Source: Paenibacillus_F sp047238265 (GTDB lineage: Bacteria > Bacillota > Bacilli > Paenibacillales > NBRC-103111). From it: 64,000 nt of DNA. The first letter of the stretch is position 1. Each line of letters begins with the position of its first letter. A program made the translations under genes and the position numbers. Location of the stretch: positions 2,232,001-2,296,000 of the forward strand of contig NZ_JBDFMM010000001.1 in NCBI RefSeq assembly GCF_047238265.1, in the 5' to 3' direction. Of this stretch, positions 1 to 8,587 are shown in pieces. The notes under the pieces are model-generated. The model searched no databases. It saw only the letters and a program-made list of their open reading frames with translations, and was not told the origin of the DNA.

Positions 1-111
1 TATATGGCACCTCTGTACAGCGGCACGGGTCCCCTCATTATGACGGGAGGACTGCTTGCTTTGGGAGGCTGCATGTGGCTGACGGGCAAGATTATGGATA
101 TAAAGGTGTGA
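1..111 (+). CDS. TadB-like pilus assembly inner-membrane protein, 3' end only
   Basis: An open frame enters from the left edge and stops at 109-111, leaving 36 residues. They form one hydrophobic segment followed by a short basic end (KIMDIKV), the usual finish of a type II secretion F-domain (T2SSF) protein. The stop lies four bases before the start of the next T2SSF protein. Tad loci carry tadB and tadC in this order, so this is most likely the TadB partner of the inner-membrane platform. The T2SSF domain itself lies outside the window, so the call rests on position and on the membrane tail. Confidence 0.6.
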   Translation, partial: YMAPLYSGTGPLIMTGGLLALGGCMWLTGKIMDIKV

Positions 112-115
112 CGAC

Positions 116-985
116 ATGCTTGTACTACTGGGTTTAAGTATGAGTTCTTTTTCGGCTCTGCTGCTCTTGTACGTCCTCGGTTCCAGGCGCTTTAAAGGTA
201 TGAGGACGGACTATCCGTGTACGCTGCATATGAGAAAGCTGGCTTCCGCGGGTCTTTATGCGGTCGAACGGTTCAAAACGATGGAGCGTTTCCCGGATGC
301 GGGTGTCCGGATTATGCAGCGGATCCGTTCGCTTTACGGTCATAAGGACACGCTGTTTATGGCGAAGCTTGTGATGGGAGATATGTTTTTGACGGCTCTG
401 CTCGTTCTCCTGCTCAGCGGCCTGCTGGGTATTGCGGGAGGCGGAGACCCGGCAGTTTTGCTCCTCGGTTTGCTGGGTGCCGGTTTAACTCCTTTACTGG
501 TGCTTAGACAGCTCGATCAGAAAATCATGCTGCGAAAACGCCGGATAGTTCTGGAGCTGCCGGAAGTGCTGAGCAAGATGATTCTGCTTATTAATGCGGG
601 AGAAACTCTCCAGAAGGCGCTGATCCGAAGTGTGGATTCATCACGGGCTGCGGCATCCCCGCTTCACGCCGAGTTCGGGCAGGCAGTACGGGAACTGGAG
701 ATGAACGTGTCCCTACCCAAAGTGCTTGAGGATTTGAGCAAGCGGTGCGCCATGCAGGAAACGGCACTGTTCACAACGACAATTTTGCTGAACTACAGAA
801 GAGGAGGAGAAGATTTTCTGGTCGCCCTGCGCTCGCTCGCCAAAGAATTATGGGACCGCCGTAAGGCGGAGTCCCGGAAGCTTGGAGAGGAGGCTTCCTC
901 GAAGCTGGTGTTTCCGATGGTGGCAATTTTTCTCGTTGTCATGATTATCGTTGCTTCGCCCGCCGTCCTGTCCATAAATGGCTGA
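116..985 (+). CDS. TadC-like type II secretion F-domain protein
   Basis: A 289-residue membrane protein with hydrophobic segments near residues 2-22, 85-105, 110-128 and 268-288. A cytoplasmic T2SSF-type helical domain lies between about 145 and 260, including the LPEVLSKMILLINAGE stretch typical of the family. TadC pairs with TadB as the inner-membrane platform on which the TadA ATPase drives Flp pilus assembly. It follows the TadB end by four bases and precedes an Flp prepilin, so the genes are probably co-transcribed. The length fits TadC. The family call is firm; the split between TadB and TadC is by gene order. Confidence 0.85.
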   Translation: MLVLLGLSMSSFSALLLLYVLGSRRFKGMRTDYPCTLHMRKLASAGLYAVERFKTMERFPDAGVRIMQRIRSLYGHKDTLFMAKLVMGDMFLTALLVLLLSGLLGIAGGGDPAVLLLGLLGAGLTPLLVLRQLDQKIMLRKRRIVLELPEVLSKMILLINAGETLQKALIRSVDSSRAAASPLHAEFGQAVRELEMNVSLPKVLEDLSKRCAMQETALFTTTILLNYRRGGEDFLVALRSLAKELWDRRKAESRKLGEEASSKLVFPMVAIFLVVMIIVASPAVLSING

Positions 986-1023
986 CGGACAAAAACGATT
1001 CACATTTTGGGAGGTTACCTATA

Positions 1024-1233
1024 ATGAAGAACCGATTACAAACAGCCGCAGTGCGTTTCTGGAACGATGAGGAAGGGCTGGGCACGCTTGAAATTTTGCT
1101 TATCGTAGCCGTACTTATAGCGGTAGCCGTTATTTTCAGAAAGTGGATTATTAAATGGTTCAATGAACTGATTGGTAAAGCGGATACGGAATTTAACAAT
1201 TCCAAAAGCGATGATGCCATTAAAGCGCCGTAG
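1024..1233 (+). CDS. Flp-type (type IVb) prepilin
   Basis: A 69-residue protein with a short basic leader, a Gly-Leu-Gly-Thr-Leu-Glu motif at residues 18-23 and one long hydrophobic helix. Cleavage after Gly18 would put Glu at +5 of the mature pilin, the hallmark of type IVb prepilins handled by a TadV-type peptidase. Such a peptidase is encoded at 5231. GGGAGG lies before the ATG with good spacing. It is probably the major pilin subunit of this locus. Mature length would be about 51 residues, as expected for Flp. Confidence 0.88.
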   Translation: MKNRLQTAAVRFWNDEEGLGTLEILLIVAVLIAVAVIFRKWIIKWFNELIGKADTEFNNSKSDDAIKAP

Positions 1234-1237
1234 CAGG

Positions 1238-2239
1238 ATGCTTGTAAAATTGAAGACGGATAAAGGCCTGCTACGTCTGTTCCGTTCCCAAGCGGGCAAT
1301 TTCACCCTGGAAGGGACCCTGCTGTTTCCGGTAATGATCTTCATTACCTTAACCCTTATCCTATTCGGCATGTTTGTGTACAACCGCGTGGCCCTTCAGC
1401 AGCAAGCCGGTATCGCGTCCGAACGAGCCGCCTTTTCGTGGAACAACAGCCGTAAAGACCCCGTAACGGGAGCTTATACACCGGGAGCCGGAGACGGACT
1501 CTACTGGCGTTTAACGCAGGACGGCATTCTCGGTATTTTCGGCTATAGCGGAAAATCGTCGACTGTCCAAGTTCCGGGCTTACCGGGAGGCAGCGGTCCT
1601 GCGGGTAAGCTGTCGCGCGTGGCCGCTCTCCTGCCCGCCGGCGCTCGCGGCTCCATGTCGTACGTGAATCAGCTATGGGAACGCAAAGTTTCGGCAGAGC
1701 TGGAGGCGCCCTTTCGCACGCGTTCCTTTTTACCCGGGAACGTTATACGCGACCATGTTAGCGGGCAGGGTATTTCGCACGTAGTCGATCCCGTTGAATT
1801 GATCAGGACCGTGGATCTGACACGCAGCTACATACCGGCGATAAAAAACCGCATTACCGCATCGAAGGCCAGGGAAGTGCTGACCGAGCCCGCAGCCGGT
1901 GCCATTCCTTCCACAAGCGGGATCACAAGCGAAGCGCAGGCAAGCGCCTATATCCGGAAGCTGGTCAGCGGGCGGAAAACGGAGGTAATTACCCCGGAGG
2001 GTGATAAAAGAACGATAGACGCCTTGGATGCCGGCGGGACGGCGCATCTCGCTTTTTACACGTTCAATGAGAAGAACCTGAGAGAACAAATGCGTAAAGA
2101 CGTTCTTCTGAAAAAGGAGGGAACACAGGTTAAAGGGATCGTATGGCACTTTTTCAAAACCAAATCGGGAAAAGCGCCCTCACAAGCCATTCAGCGGGAG
2201 CTGGCTCAAAACGGCATCTCCGTCATTTTGCACGAATAA
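1238..2239 (+). CDS. TadE-like pseudopilin
   Basis: About 333 residues. A basic N-terminus leads to a prepilin-like motif (Gly-Asn-Phe-Thr-Leu-Glu) in which Glu would be at +5 after cleavage, then a hydrophobic helix, then a long soluble domain with no family I recognise. TadE and TadF are minor pseudopilins of the tad system. The frame is open further upstream inside the Flp gene. I chose the ATG at 1238, just after the Flp stop, because an earlier start would overlap Flp; ATGs at 1211 and 1214 remain possible. The ribosome site (AGCAGG) is weak, so translation may be coupled to Flp. Confidence 0.75.
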   Translation: MLVKLKTDKGLLRLFRSQAGNFTLEGTLLFPVMIFITLTLILFGMFVYNRVALQQQAGIASERAAFSWNNSRKDPVTGAYTPGAGDGLYWRLTQDGILGIFGYSGKSSTVQVPGLPGGSGPAGKLSRVAALLPAGARGSMSYVNQLWERKVSAELEAPFRTRSFLPGNVIRDHVSGQGISHVVDPVELIRTVDLTRSYIPAIKNRITASKAREVLTEPAAGAIPSTSGITSEAQASAYIRKLVSGRKTEVITPEGDKRTIDALDAGGTAHLAFYTFNEKNLREQMRKDVLLKKEGTQVKGIVWHFFKTKSGKAPSQAIQRELAQNGISVILHE

Positions 2240-2277
2240 ATCGAGGGCGGCTTTGGCTGCCCGGAAAGGAGCGTGTT

Positions 2278-4542
2278 TTGAGAAGCTTCTATAACTCCGA
2301 AAATGGTGCCGTTTCAATTTATTTGATTATTATCATTGTTCCTATTTTTTTTCTGCAGGCTGTCTTGATCGATTTCGCACGGGTTAAGGCGGCAGAGAGA
2401 GAAGCGGATACGGCGGCACGGGCTGCGGTACGATCCGTTTTGTCCGCCTTCGATCCCGAGCTTCAGAAATACGGACTGTTCGGTCTTACCGAAGAGCCGG
2501 AAAGCTCCGCAGCTTTGTTCGACTTGATCTACAAAGAGAATCTTTCGGGCAGTTCGAACGGTGTTTTTTATAAAATGCTGGATACAAAACCGGAAGAAGG
2601 GGCAAGGTCGCTGGCCTCTCTTTACACGCTAGCCAATCACAGCGTATTTAAAGAACAACTTCTTGAACATATGAAATACGCGGCGCCGATTGAATTCGCC
2701 CTGGAAATAACGGATAAGCTCCAAAAGCCGGGTGCCGTCAAAACGATGACAAACGGCGCGGCCTACGCCAAAGAAGCGGAAAAAATCGAAAAACTGCTCG
2801 CCAAGCGGGAAGATTTGCTCGATAAGGCCTGGTCGGGAACCGTCAAAATGAAGGAGGAGCTGAACGGCCGGCATCATACCTACCGGGCAAGAATAACCGA
2901 ACTGAACCGTCTTTCGGAGCTTATCGGCTTAAATACCGCGGACGAGGTAAGGTCGCAAATCAAAACATTGGAAGAGCAAATTCGCTCGCTCTCGGACTCT
3001 ATATCAAATATGAACGGCTCCATTGCAGCCGCAGCAGCTTCAGGACCGGAAGCGGCGGCCGCAATTCAGGGAATGATGGATAGCATTCGTTCGCTTCAAG
3101 ATCAGATGTCTGCTCTGCAAAACAAGCTTTCCGATCTGAAGACCTTGCTTGAAAATATTTTGAAATACACGGCGCTTCTGGCGGCAACCAAGATTGAAAT
3201 CGTCCGTGATGACGAAAATGTGCAAAGTATTCAAACATCCGTACAGGAGCTGCTCGGCGAAGCGAAGAAAGCAAACGACGAGCTGAATACAGAACTGAAA
3301 CGCTTGTCCTCGTCTGAGGGGAATGAACTTAAAGCGTTCGAAGCGTTCAAAAGTTTGAAAATTGTTAGCGAAGACGATTTACGTGTCTATATGACGGGAG
3401 TTGCTTCAAGCGCGGCTTTATTCAGCGGTTTTCGCAGCGGCATCGGAAGCACCAATCTGTTCACGAATGCAAATGCTCAAAAAATACACGCCGCAAACGA
3501 TGCTTACCAGACCCAGATGGATGAAACCTACCGCAAACAGCTTGCTAGTGAAACGGAGCGAAACAAGCGGAACGAGAATATCCGCAAAGAAAAAGAGAAG
3601 CAGCGTTCGAAAATACAGGCGGCTTTAGATCGGGCCAAGCAGGCTATGGGAGAATGCGGCACGGATCAGGCAGGAGGATCGGTTTCGTCTTTCTACGAGA
3701 CTTTAGAGGGGAATGGGGAAGAGGGGTTATACCGGAAATACATGACGTTAAACGAGAGTGCTTCAAATGCCGGCGGCCGTACCGTGTACGATCTGGAAGG
3801 CAAGCCCGATATCGAAATCCAGCATGCCATGAGTTTACTGGAGCGGCTTGGCCAAGCGGGTGAAGCTATCCGCAACGAGCTGTTCGTAAACGAGTACGCC
3901 TTATCTCAGTTTAACTACAGAACGTATGGGCGGGAATTGGACGGGTCGGGGCAGATAAAGCCGCTTCACGCGCTGTCCGATCCGTCCGGTCATAAGCTTC
4001 CCGGTCAAGAAGTCGAGTATTTGCTGTACGGGTTCAATTCCTGTGCCAAAAACATGTCCTCGGCTTACGGTGAAATGTTTGCGTTCCGTTTTGCGGTCCA
4101 CATGGTCGAAGAATTGATGGACCCTAAAAATGAAATGCTCCAGGCGGGATCCCCGCTGCTGGTACTGCTGGTCAGTGCAGCCGAGGCTGCCGTCAAGGCG
4201 TTGGCGGATATGGACAACTTAACTGAAGGAAAAGCAGTGCAGATATCCGGCAAATTGACGAATCCTTTGTTTACTTTCACTTACAAAGACTATTTGCGGA
4301 TTTTTCTTCTCCTGCACGGCGGAGACACGAATCTTCTGGCACGACTTCAATCCTTGGTCGAACTGAATTCGGAGCGGCCGCTGGATAACGCGGTAACATA
4401 CATACAAGGGACCGCCGAATCTTCCGTATCTTTATGGTTTTTGCCTGGTTTAATGAAGCTGATGAACGGGACTGGCATTTCCTCCTGCGAAGTAAGAGAG
4501 AACCGGTGCCGGTTTATCAGCCGTACGGAACTGGCTTACTAG
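2278..4542 (+). CDS. DUF5702-type TadG-like protein
   Basis: A 754-residue protein with a single N-terminal membrane helix after an ENGAVS motif, resembling the processed region of TadE/TadG proteins but lacking the +5 Glu. Roughly residues 185-330 and 430-480 are rich in heptad-like Leu/Glu/Lys and are probably coiled coil. The rest is presumably extracytoplasmic. Paenibacillus-type tad loci carry large DUF5702 proteins in this position; that assignment is from memory of the family. The start is TTG at 2278, supported by AAGGAG seven bases upstream. An ATG at 2143 in the same frame overlaps the preceding gene and is less likely. Confidence 0.72.
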   Translation: MRSFYNSENGAVSIYLIIIIVPIFFLQAVLIDFARVKAAEREADTAARAAVRSVLSAFDPELQKYGLFGLTEEPESSAALFDLIYKENLSGSSNGVFYKMLDTKPEEGARSLASLYTLANHSVFKEQLLEHMKYAAPIEFALEITDKLQKPGAVKTMTNGAAYAKEAEKIEKLLAKREDLLDKAWSGTVKMKEELNGRHHTYRARITELNRLSELIGLNTADEVRSQIKTLEEQIRSLSDSISNMNGSIAAAAASGPEAAAAIQGMMDSIRSLQDQMSALQNKLSDLKTLLENILKYTALLAATKIEIVRDDENVQSIQTSVQELLGEAKKANDELNTELKRLSSSEGNELKAFEAFKSLKIVSEDDLRVYMTGVASSAALFSGFRSGIGSTNLFTNANAQKIHAANDAYQTQMDETYRKQLASETERNKRNENIRKEKEKQRSKIQAALDRAKQAMGECGTDQAGGSVSSFYETLEGNGEEGLYRKYMTLNESASNAGGRTVYDLEGKPDIEIQHAMSLLERLGQAGEAIRNELFVNEYALSQFNYRTYGRELDGSGQIKPLHALSDPSGHKLPGQEVEYLLYGFNSCAKNMSSAYGEMFAFRFAVHMVEELMDPKNEMLQAGSPLLVLLVSAAEAAVKALADMDNLTEGKAVQISGKLTNPLFTFTYKDYLRIFLLLHGGDTNLLARLQSLVELNSERPLDNAVTYIQGTAESSVSLWFLPGLMKLMNGTGISSCEVRENRCRFISRTELAY

Positions 4543-4576
4543 AGAAAAACGCCAACCAACGGGATGGAGCGATTGT

Positions 4577-5215
4577 ATGCACATTTTTAGAAAAAGCGAG
4601 CAAGGGGGGATGGTGCTGGAAGCGGCACTCATTTTGCCGATGTTCGTCGGATTTATCGTCGCTCTTATCGTGTGCATTCAAATAGCGGTAGCGGATATGG
4701 CACTGCGGTCTGCGGTAAGTGAATCTACAAAGGTTCTGGCCGCGGGACTTTATCCGGCGGAAGTGCTGTATATCCAGGGGAAGGAATCTTTCGATCGGAC
4801 AGCGCTGGCATCCGGAGGGCGGCAGGTAACGGAAGCTCTTCAAAACATAAGAGAAAAAGCCGCACAAGCGGGAGAATTTATCGAATCGGTTGAAGCTTAT
4901 ATTCCTGATCCGGTAGTCGGACTTCTGGCATGGGTCCGCCAAACGGGCGAAAACGGTGTTGATGGAGTGAAGGATGCGGCAAGTGAGGCTCTGTCAGATG
5001 CCATGAAACCAGTCGTGTACAGTTTTGCGGACAAACGGATTTTGAAGAAGGAACGATTCCGCATCAGCGGGGTAACGCTGCCCAGCTTAACTAATAGGGA
5101 GAAGGCTTATCTGGGGTTTGAAGCCACTTATAATTATCGTCTTGCCGTTCCATTTTTCAGCCGTACCCTTGTTTTGAAAAAGAAAGCGCTCGAGCGGGTC
5201 TGGCTGGGCGCATAA
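4577..5215 (+). CDS. TadE/TadF-like pseudopilin
   Basis: A 212-residue protein with the prepilin-like motif EQGGMVLEAAL, placing Glu at +5 after a Gly, followed by a hydrophobic helix. The remaining region is soluble and amphipathic, ending in a basic patch. This is the second TadE-type pseudopilin of the locus and is a likely substrate of the peptidase encoded immediately downstream, 15 bases away. Its exact role in pilus initiation or anchoring cannot be read from the sequence. Confidence 0.75.
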   Translation: MHIFRKSEQGGMVLEAALILPMFVGFIVALIVCIQIAVADMALRSAVSESTKVLAAGLYPAEVLYIQGKESFDRTALASGGRQVTEALQNIREKAAQAGEFIESVEAYIPDPVVGLLAWVRQTGENGVDGVKDAASEALSDAMKPVVYSFADKRILKKERFRISGVTLPSLTNREKAYLGFEATYNYRLAVPFFSRTLVLKKKALERVWLGA

Positions 5216-5230
5216 AGGAGATACACCACC

Positions 5231-5749
5231 ATGGAGGAGCTGCTGCTTTCTCTTCTAATTCTGGCCGCGTTTGTAACCGATGTACGAAAATCGGTCATTC
5301 CGAACGTCTTGACTGCCGCAGGTGCCTGCAGCGGAATTGTCTATCATTTTCTTGCCGGTGGCTGGAACGGACTCTTTTTCTCTCTGGCGGGCTGCTTGAC
5401 CGGTTTTGCCGCGCTCTTAATTTTGTATGCGGCGGGAGCTCTCGGGGCGGGAGACGTGAAGTTGTTCGGGGCGATTGGAGCTTTAACGGGCGTGGCTTCC
5501 GTTTTTACGTGCGCGGTTTATTCTTTATTGTTTGCCGGGGCAATCGGGTTGGGCTTGCTTCTTGTCAGAAAAGAAGGAGTCAAACGATTAGGCCGCTTGT
5601 TAGGCGGAGTGGCCATGTTTTTATGTCTTAAAGATATGTCGTTCTGGAAAAGTCTGAAACAAAAGGATCAGCTGCGGTTTCCTTTTATGTATGCGGTACT
5701 GCCGGGGGTTCTGGCTGCTTATTGGTACGGAAGCCTCGCTTTTAACTGA
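5231..5749 (+). CDS. Prepilin peptidase, TadV/CpaA type (A24)
   Basis: A 172-residue polytopic membrane protein. The two active-site aspartates of aspartyl prepilin peptidases are visible: Asp17 in FVTDVRKSVIPN and Asp75 in GAGDVKLFGAIGA, the GxGD motif. It lacks the N-methylation domain of PilD, as do TadV and CpaA. It should process the Flp prepilin and the TadE-like pseudopilins encoded upstream at the cytoplasmic membrane face. GGAG lies just before the ATG. Confidence 0.9.
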   Translation: MEELLLSLLILAAFVTDVRKSVIPNVLTAAGACSGIVYHFLAGGWNGLFFSLAGCLTGFAALLILYAAGALGAGDVKLFGAIGALTGVASVFTCAVYSLLFAGAIGLGLLLVRKEGVKRLGRLLGGVAMFLCLKDMSFWKSLKQKDQLRFPFMYAVLPGVLAAYWYGSLAFN

Positions 5750-5779
5750 TTCCCTTCAGGAAAGTGAAAGGATGTAGCT

Positions 5780-7744
5780 ATGGAACGGTTCGGATTGCAG
5801 ACAAGCATGCGGTTATCACAAGGCAGATGGTTGGAAGTGGGCTTGGAAGAAGGGCTGACATTCGGGCTACTGGCGCCTACACAGCTGAAAATGATTCAAA
5901 AATATCCGATTCCCGGGGTGTTGCCTTTAAAAACGGAAGAGATCGGCGGTCAGCTCAAGCTGCTCTATGAACTGGGTTCCAGGCGGTCACTGGCATCTAT
6001 TCTTAAGGAGCATAGTCCTAATCTCGCCGGATGTCTTCAACTGCTGCACGAAGCGGCGGCTTGTGTGGGCGACAGCGGCAATTTCATGTTGAACGAAGCT
6101 CAATTTTTAGTGGATAAGAATTATATGTATATGGATAAAGGGTGGGCAGACGTCTCAATGCTGTGCCTGCCATTAAAAGAATTTCCGGCCGCGTCCGTTT
6201 CCGGTAGTTGGGGAGTGCTTGTGCGTGACTTAGGCAGGCGGCTCACGGTCCAAGAACAAGGAGGCCTTGGGAGACTTACGGAGTACTGTGAGCGTGAAGA
6301 TTTTTCTGTTCGAGAGTTTAAGAGGAGAGTATATCTGGAAATAAGCGAGTATCAGCAAAATTTTAGAACTGATGAACAGGAAGGAGGGGACGAGCCGGAT
6401 TTGCTAATTCGAAGTTCGCCCCTCATGGAATCAGGTATAGAGAATCCGGCGGATTTTGGTAAACGGGAGGTTCGGCCGTTTTCTGTTTTGTCAAACGCAG
6501 AAAGGAATATATCTGTGACGGAACCGCTGCAGTTTCACAGTCAGAATAACAAGGCCGTTGACGATCATTTGCCAAGGGAGAACGACCACGTGCTGCAAGA
6601 ACGGACCCGATCGGCCCACGGGATTGCACATGAGAGTCATATCGAACGTAAGCCGCCGCGCGGAGCTGCAAAGAAGTTTATCCAAAAACGTCAACAACTC
6701 ACAACGGGCGGCAGCCATCCTCCTGTGACGATCGCGTCTCCGGCGGCTGCCTCTCCGGGTTTTGCGCAGCCGGTCTCGCCGGGCCATGCCGTTTCCACTA
6801 GGGATTTCGCCGGGAGTTCCGGTGGCGCGGCTTCGGTGGCCTTTGCAAAAAGTTCACCTGCAGCGGCCGGCGCTGCTGTAACGTGTTTTTCCGCAGGCGG
6901 AGCCGCGGTAACTCCCTCCATGCGCGAAGCGATTCAACCGCATGCGGCGCCTTCACGCAAGGCAGTTACGCGCACCGCTCCGCCGCCGGCTGCCGCTGCC
7001 GCAACCGCGGCTGCGCCAATCGTGCCGCCGCCTGCCGGAGCGGCGGCCTCTGCGGGACCGCTTCGCGGGTCCCGCGCCAAAATCCTCGCGCTGGGAGGCG
7101 CATTCCTGATCATCGGGATGATCTGGAACGCTTATTTCAGCGCTCCCGGGACCCCGCTGCTCTATATCAGCAGCGGAGTGACGCTGCTGGCGCTGGATGC
7201 CGCTTACATACTCTTGGCTGTCGGCCTTCCGGGCCGCCGTAACAGCCAATCGAAAGAAGCGGCATCCTCCGGCAGCAGCCCGTATCCGCCTGTGGCGGAG
7301 CAGGAGCCGGTGTCGCTGGAACAGTACTACGCCCGCTTGGGCGAACGTACGACGCTCCTGGCTCCCCCTCTATCTGCGCCGGCAACCGCAGATGAAACGG
7401 TTTTCCTCGGCGCCGAGACAGCTCCGCCCTCCGCGAACTTCCGTCATCCCGTACTTGAAGTTATGCGGGAAGGGCGGAAAGAAACGATCCTCCTGGATAC
7501 GGATTCTTTTATAATCGGGCGCGGGGAAGGGGATGCCGATTACATCGAAGATGTGCTGGGAATTTCCCGGATTCACGCGCAATTTATACGGACGACGGAA
7601 GGTTATGCGGTTAAGGACCTCGGTTCGCGAAACGGTACGTTTCTAAACGAGGGGATGCTGGTTCCTTATCAGTTGGTCCCTTTAAAAGACGGGGACGTGG
7701 TGCGGATGGTTTATACCGAATTTAGCTTCCGGTCATGCCGATGA
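5780..7744 (+). CDS. DUF6382-FHA membrane protein of the tad locus
   Basis: A 654-residue protein. The N-terminal ~190 residues look like the DUF6382 region found next to tad genes in bacilli. A long Ala/Pro/Ser-rich linker follows, then two membrane helices near 437-475, and a C-terminal FHA domain at about 575-645. The FHA motifs IIGRGEGDADY, ISRIHAQF and LGSRNGTFLN carry the Arg, Ser-Arg-x-His and Asn residues that bind phosphothreonine. It may link pilus assembly to Ser/Thr kinase signalling; that role is inference. The start at 5780 has GAAAGG upstream. Confidence 0.8.
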   Translation: MERFGLQTSMRLSQGRWLEVGLEEGLTFGLLAPTQLKMIQKYPIPGVLPLKTEEIGGQLKLLYELGSRRSLASILKEHSPNLAGCLQLLHEAAACVGDSGNFMLNEAQFLVDKNYMYMDKGWADVSMLCLPLKEFPAASVSGSWGVLVRDLGRRLTVQEQGGLGRLTEYCEREDFSVREFKRRVYLEISEYQQNFRTDEQEGGDEPDLLIRSSPLMESGIENPADFGKREVRPFSVLSNAERNISVTEPLQFHSQNNKAVDDHLPRENDHVLQERTRSAHGIAHESHIERKPPRGAAKKFIQKRQQLTTGGSHPPVTIASPAAASPGFAQPVSPGHAVSTRDFAGSSGGAASVAFAKSSPAAAGAAVTCFSAGGAAVTPSMREAIQPHAAPSRKAVTRTAPPPAAAAATAAAPIVPPPAGAAASAGPLRGSRAKILALGGAFLIIGMIWNAYFSAPGTPLLYISSGVTLLALDAAYILLAVGLPGRRNSQSKEAASSGSSPYPPVAEQEPVSLEQYYARLGERTTLLAPPLSAPATADETVFLGAETAPPSANFRHPVLEVMREGRKETILLDTDSFIIGRGEGDADYIEDVLGISRIHAQFIRTTEGYAVKDLGSRNGTFLNEGMLVPYQLVPLKDGDVVRMVYTEFSFRSCR

Positions 7745-7765
7745 GTTCCGGTCCCGGTACGTTAA

Positions 7766-7774
7766 TGATATAAT
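7766..7774 (+). promoter_or_regulatory. Extended -10 promoter for the Dabb gene
   Basis: TGATATAAT provides a TGn extended -10 with a perfect TATAAT. The -35 region 17 bases upstream (TTCCGG) is poor, as is usual for extended -10 promoters. It lies just after the FHA gene and 41 bases before the Dabb start codon. Confidence 0.55.
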
Positions 7775-7814
7775 GGACAGGTTGTTGAAGAATCGGGAAA
7801 GAGGAGAATGCCCA

Positions 7815-8105
7815 ATGATTACACATGTCGTGTTTTTCAAGCTTAAGGATCGCAGCCCGGAGTCCGTCGAGCAAGCAAAAGCCAAACTGCAGAACATGGA
7901 AGGCAAAATTTCCGAACTGCTTCATATCGAAGTAGGGGCGGATGTGATCCATTCCGAACGTTCTTATGATCTGGTTTTGATCACCAAATTCAACTCCCTG
8001 GAAGACCTCCAAGCTTATAATGTCCACCCGGTCCATCAGGATGTGCTCGCTTATATGGGGGAAGCCAAAGACGGCGTCGCTCCTTGCGTAGACTTTGAAA
8101 GCTAA
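7815..8105 (+). CDS. Dabb-family stress-responsive A/B-barrel protein
   Basis: A 96-residue protein starting MITHVVFFKLKDRS, with the alternating pattern of the dimeric alpha/beta barrel (Dabb, stress-responsive A/B barrel) family. The motif HIEVGADVIHSERSYDLVLI and the late HPVHQDV helix start are typical. Family members are small cytoplasmic dimers; most have no known substrate. GAGGAG lies eight bases before the ATG at 7815, which decides the start over the in-frame ATG at 7773. It has its own promoter and terminator. Confidence 0.85.
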   Translation: MITHVVFFKLKDRSPESVEQAKAKLQNMEGKISELLHIEVGADVIHSERSYDLVLITKFNSLEDLQAYNVHPVHQDVLAYMGEAKDGVAPCVDFES

Positions 8106-8133
8106 TTGTTTAGTCAATCTGCTGTTTCCTCAA

Positions 8134-8168
8134 GAACTTGCCGTTTATCGCGGCAGGTTCTTCTAGCG
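8134..8168 (+). terminator. Rho-independent terminator of the Dabb gene
   Basis: A ten-pair stem (GAACTTGCCG / CGGCAGGTTC, one G-T pair) with a seven-base loop, followed by a short T-rich tract. It lies about 30 bases after the stop codon. Confidence 0.7.
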
Positions 8169-8446
8169 TTTTAGCCGACGGCCGAACATGCGTGTGAGCG
8201 TCATGATCCTCATTTCAAGGTGAGCGGAATCTTTGGTCCCTATGTCATTCACTATCGGAAATTTCCTTCGAACTACGGCTTCGTCCACTGTGGCGTGAGG
8301 CGCTGGATAAGCTAATTTTATATTCGTCTTTCTTCTTTAACACGTCACCCGCCCTAAAAGCTTCATCTACCCCAGTTTCCCCAACATCGCCTGCATTATG
8401 ATCCTTTCCTTCCTCCATCATCTTGTTTCTTGCTGCCTGTCTTTAA
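8165..8446. other. Non-coding stretch between two terminators
   Basis: Together with the flanking terminators this is a gap of about 480 bases between convergent genes. I see no plausible start codon with a ribosome site on either strand, no RNA motif I recognise and no repeat. It reads as decayed or spacer sequence. Confidence 0.4.
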
Positions 8447-8487
8447 CAAAAAAAACGGCCGGCTCCTGTTCGGAGCGGACCGCTTTT
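8447..8487 (-). terminator. Terminator of the LysM-CAP gene
   Basis: On the minus strand an imperfect GC-rich stem (CGGTCCGCTCC / GGAGCCGGCCG) with a short loop is followed by eight T residues. It lies about 100 bases after the stop of the LysM-CAP gene. Confidence 0.75.
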
Positions 8488-8587
8488 CCATAGCTGAATT
8501 TTATGAAATTTAAGATGGAAAATTTACGTTTCAGATCATAGCATGAAATCGAATAGTCATATTCGCGTATTTATTTAAAAAAACAGA

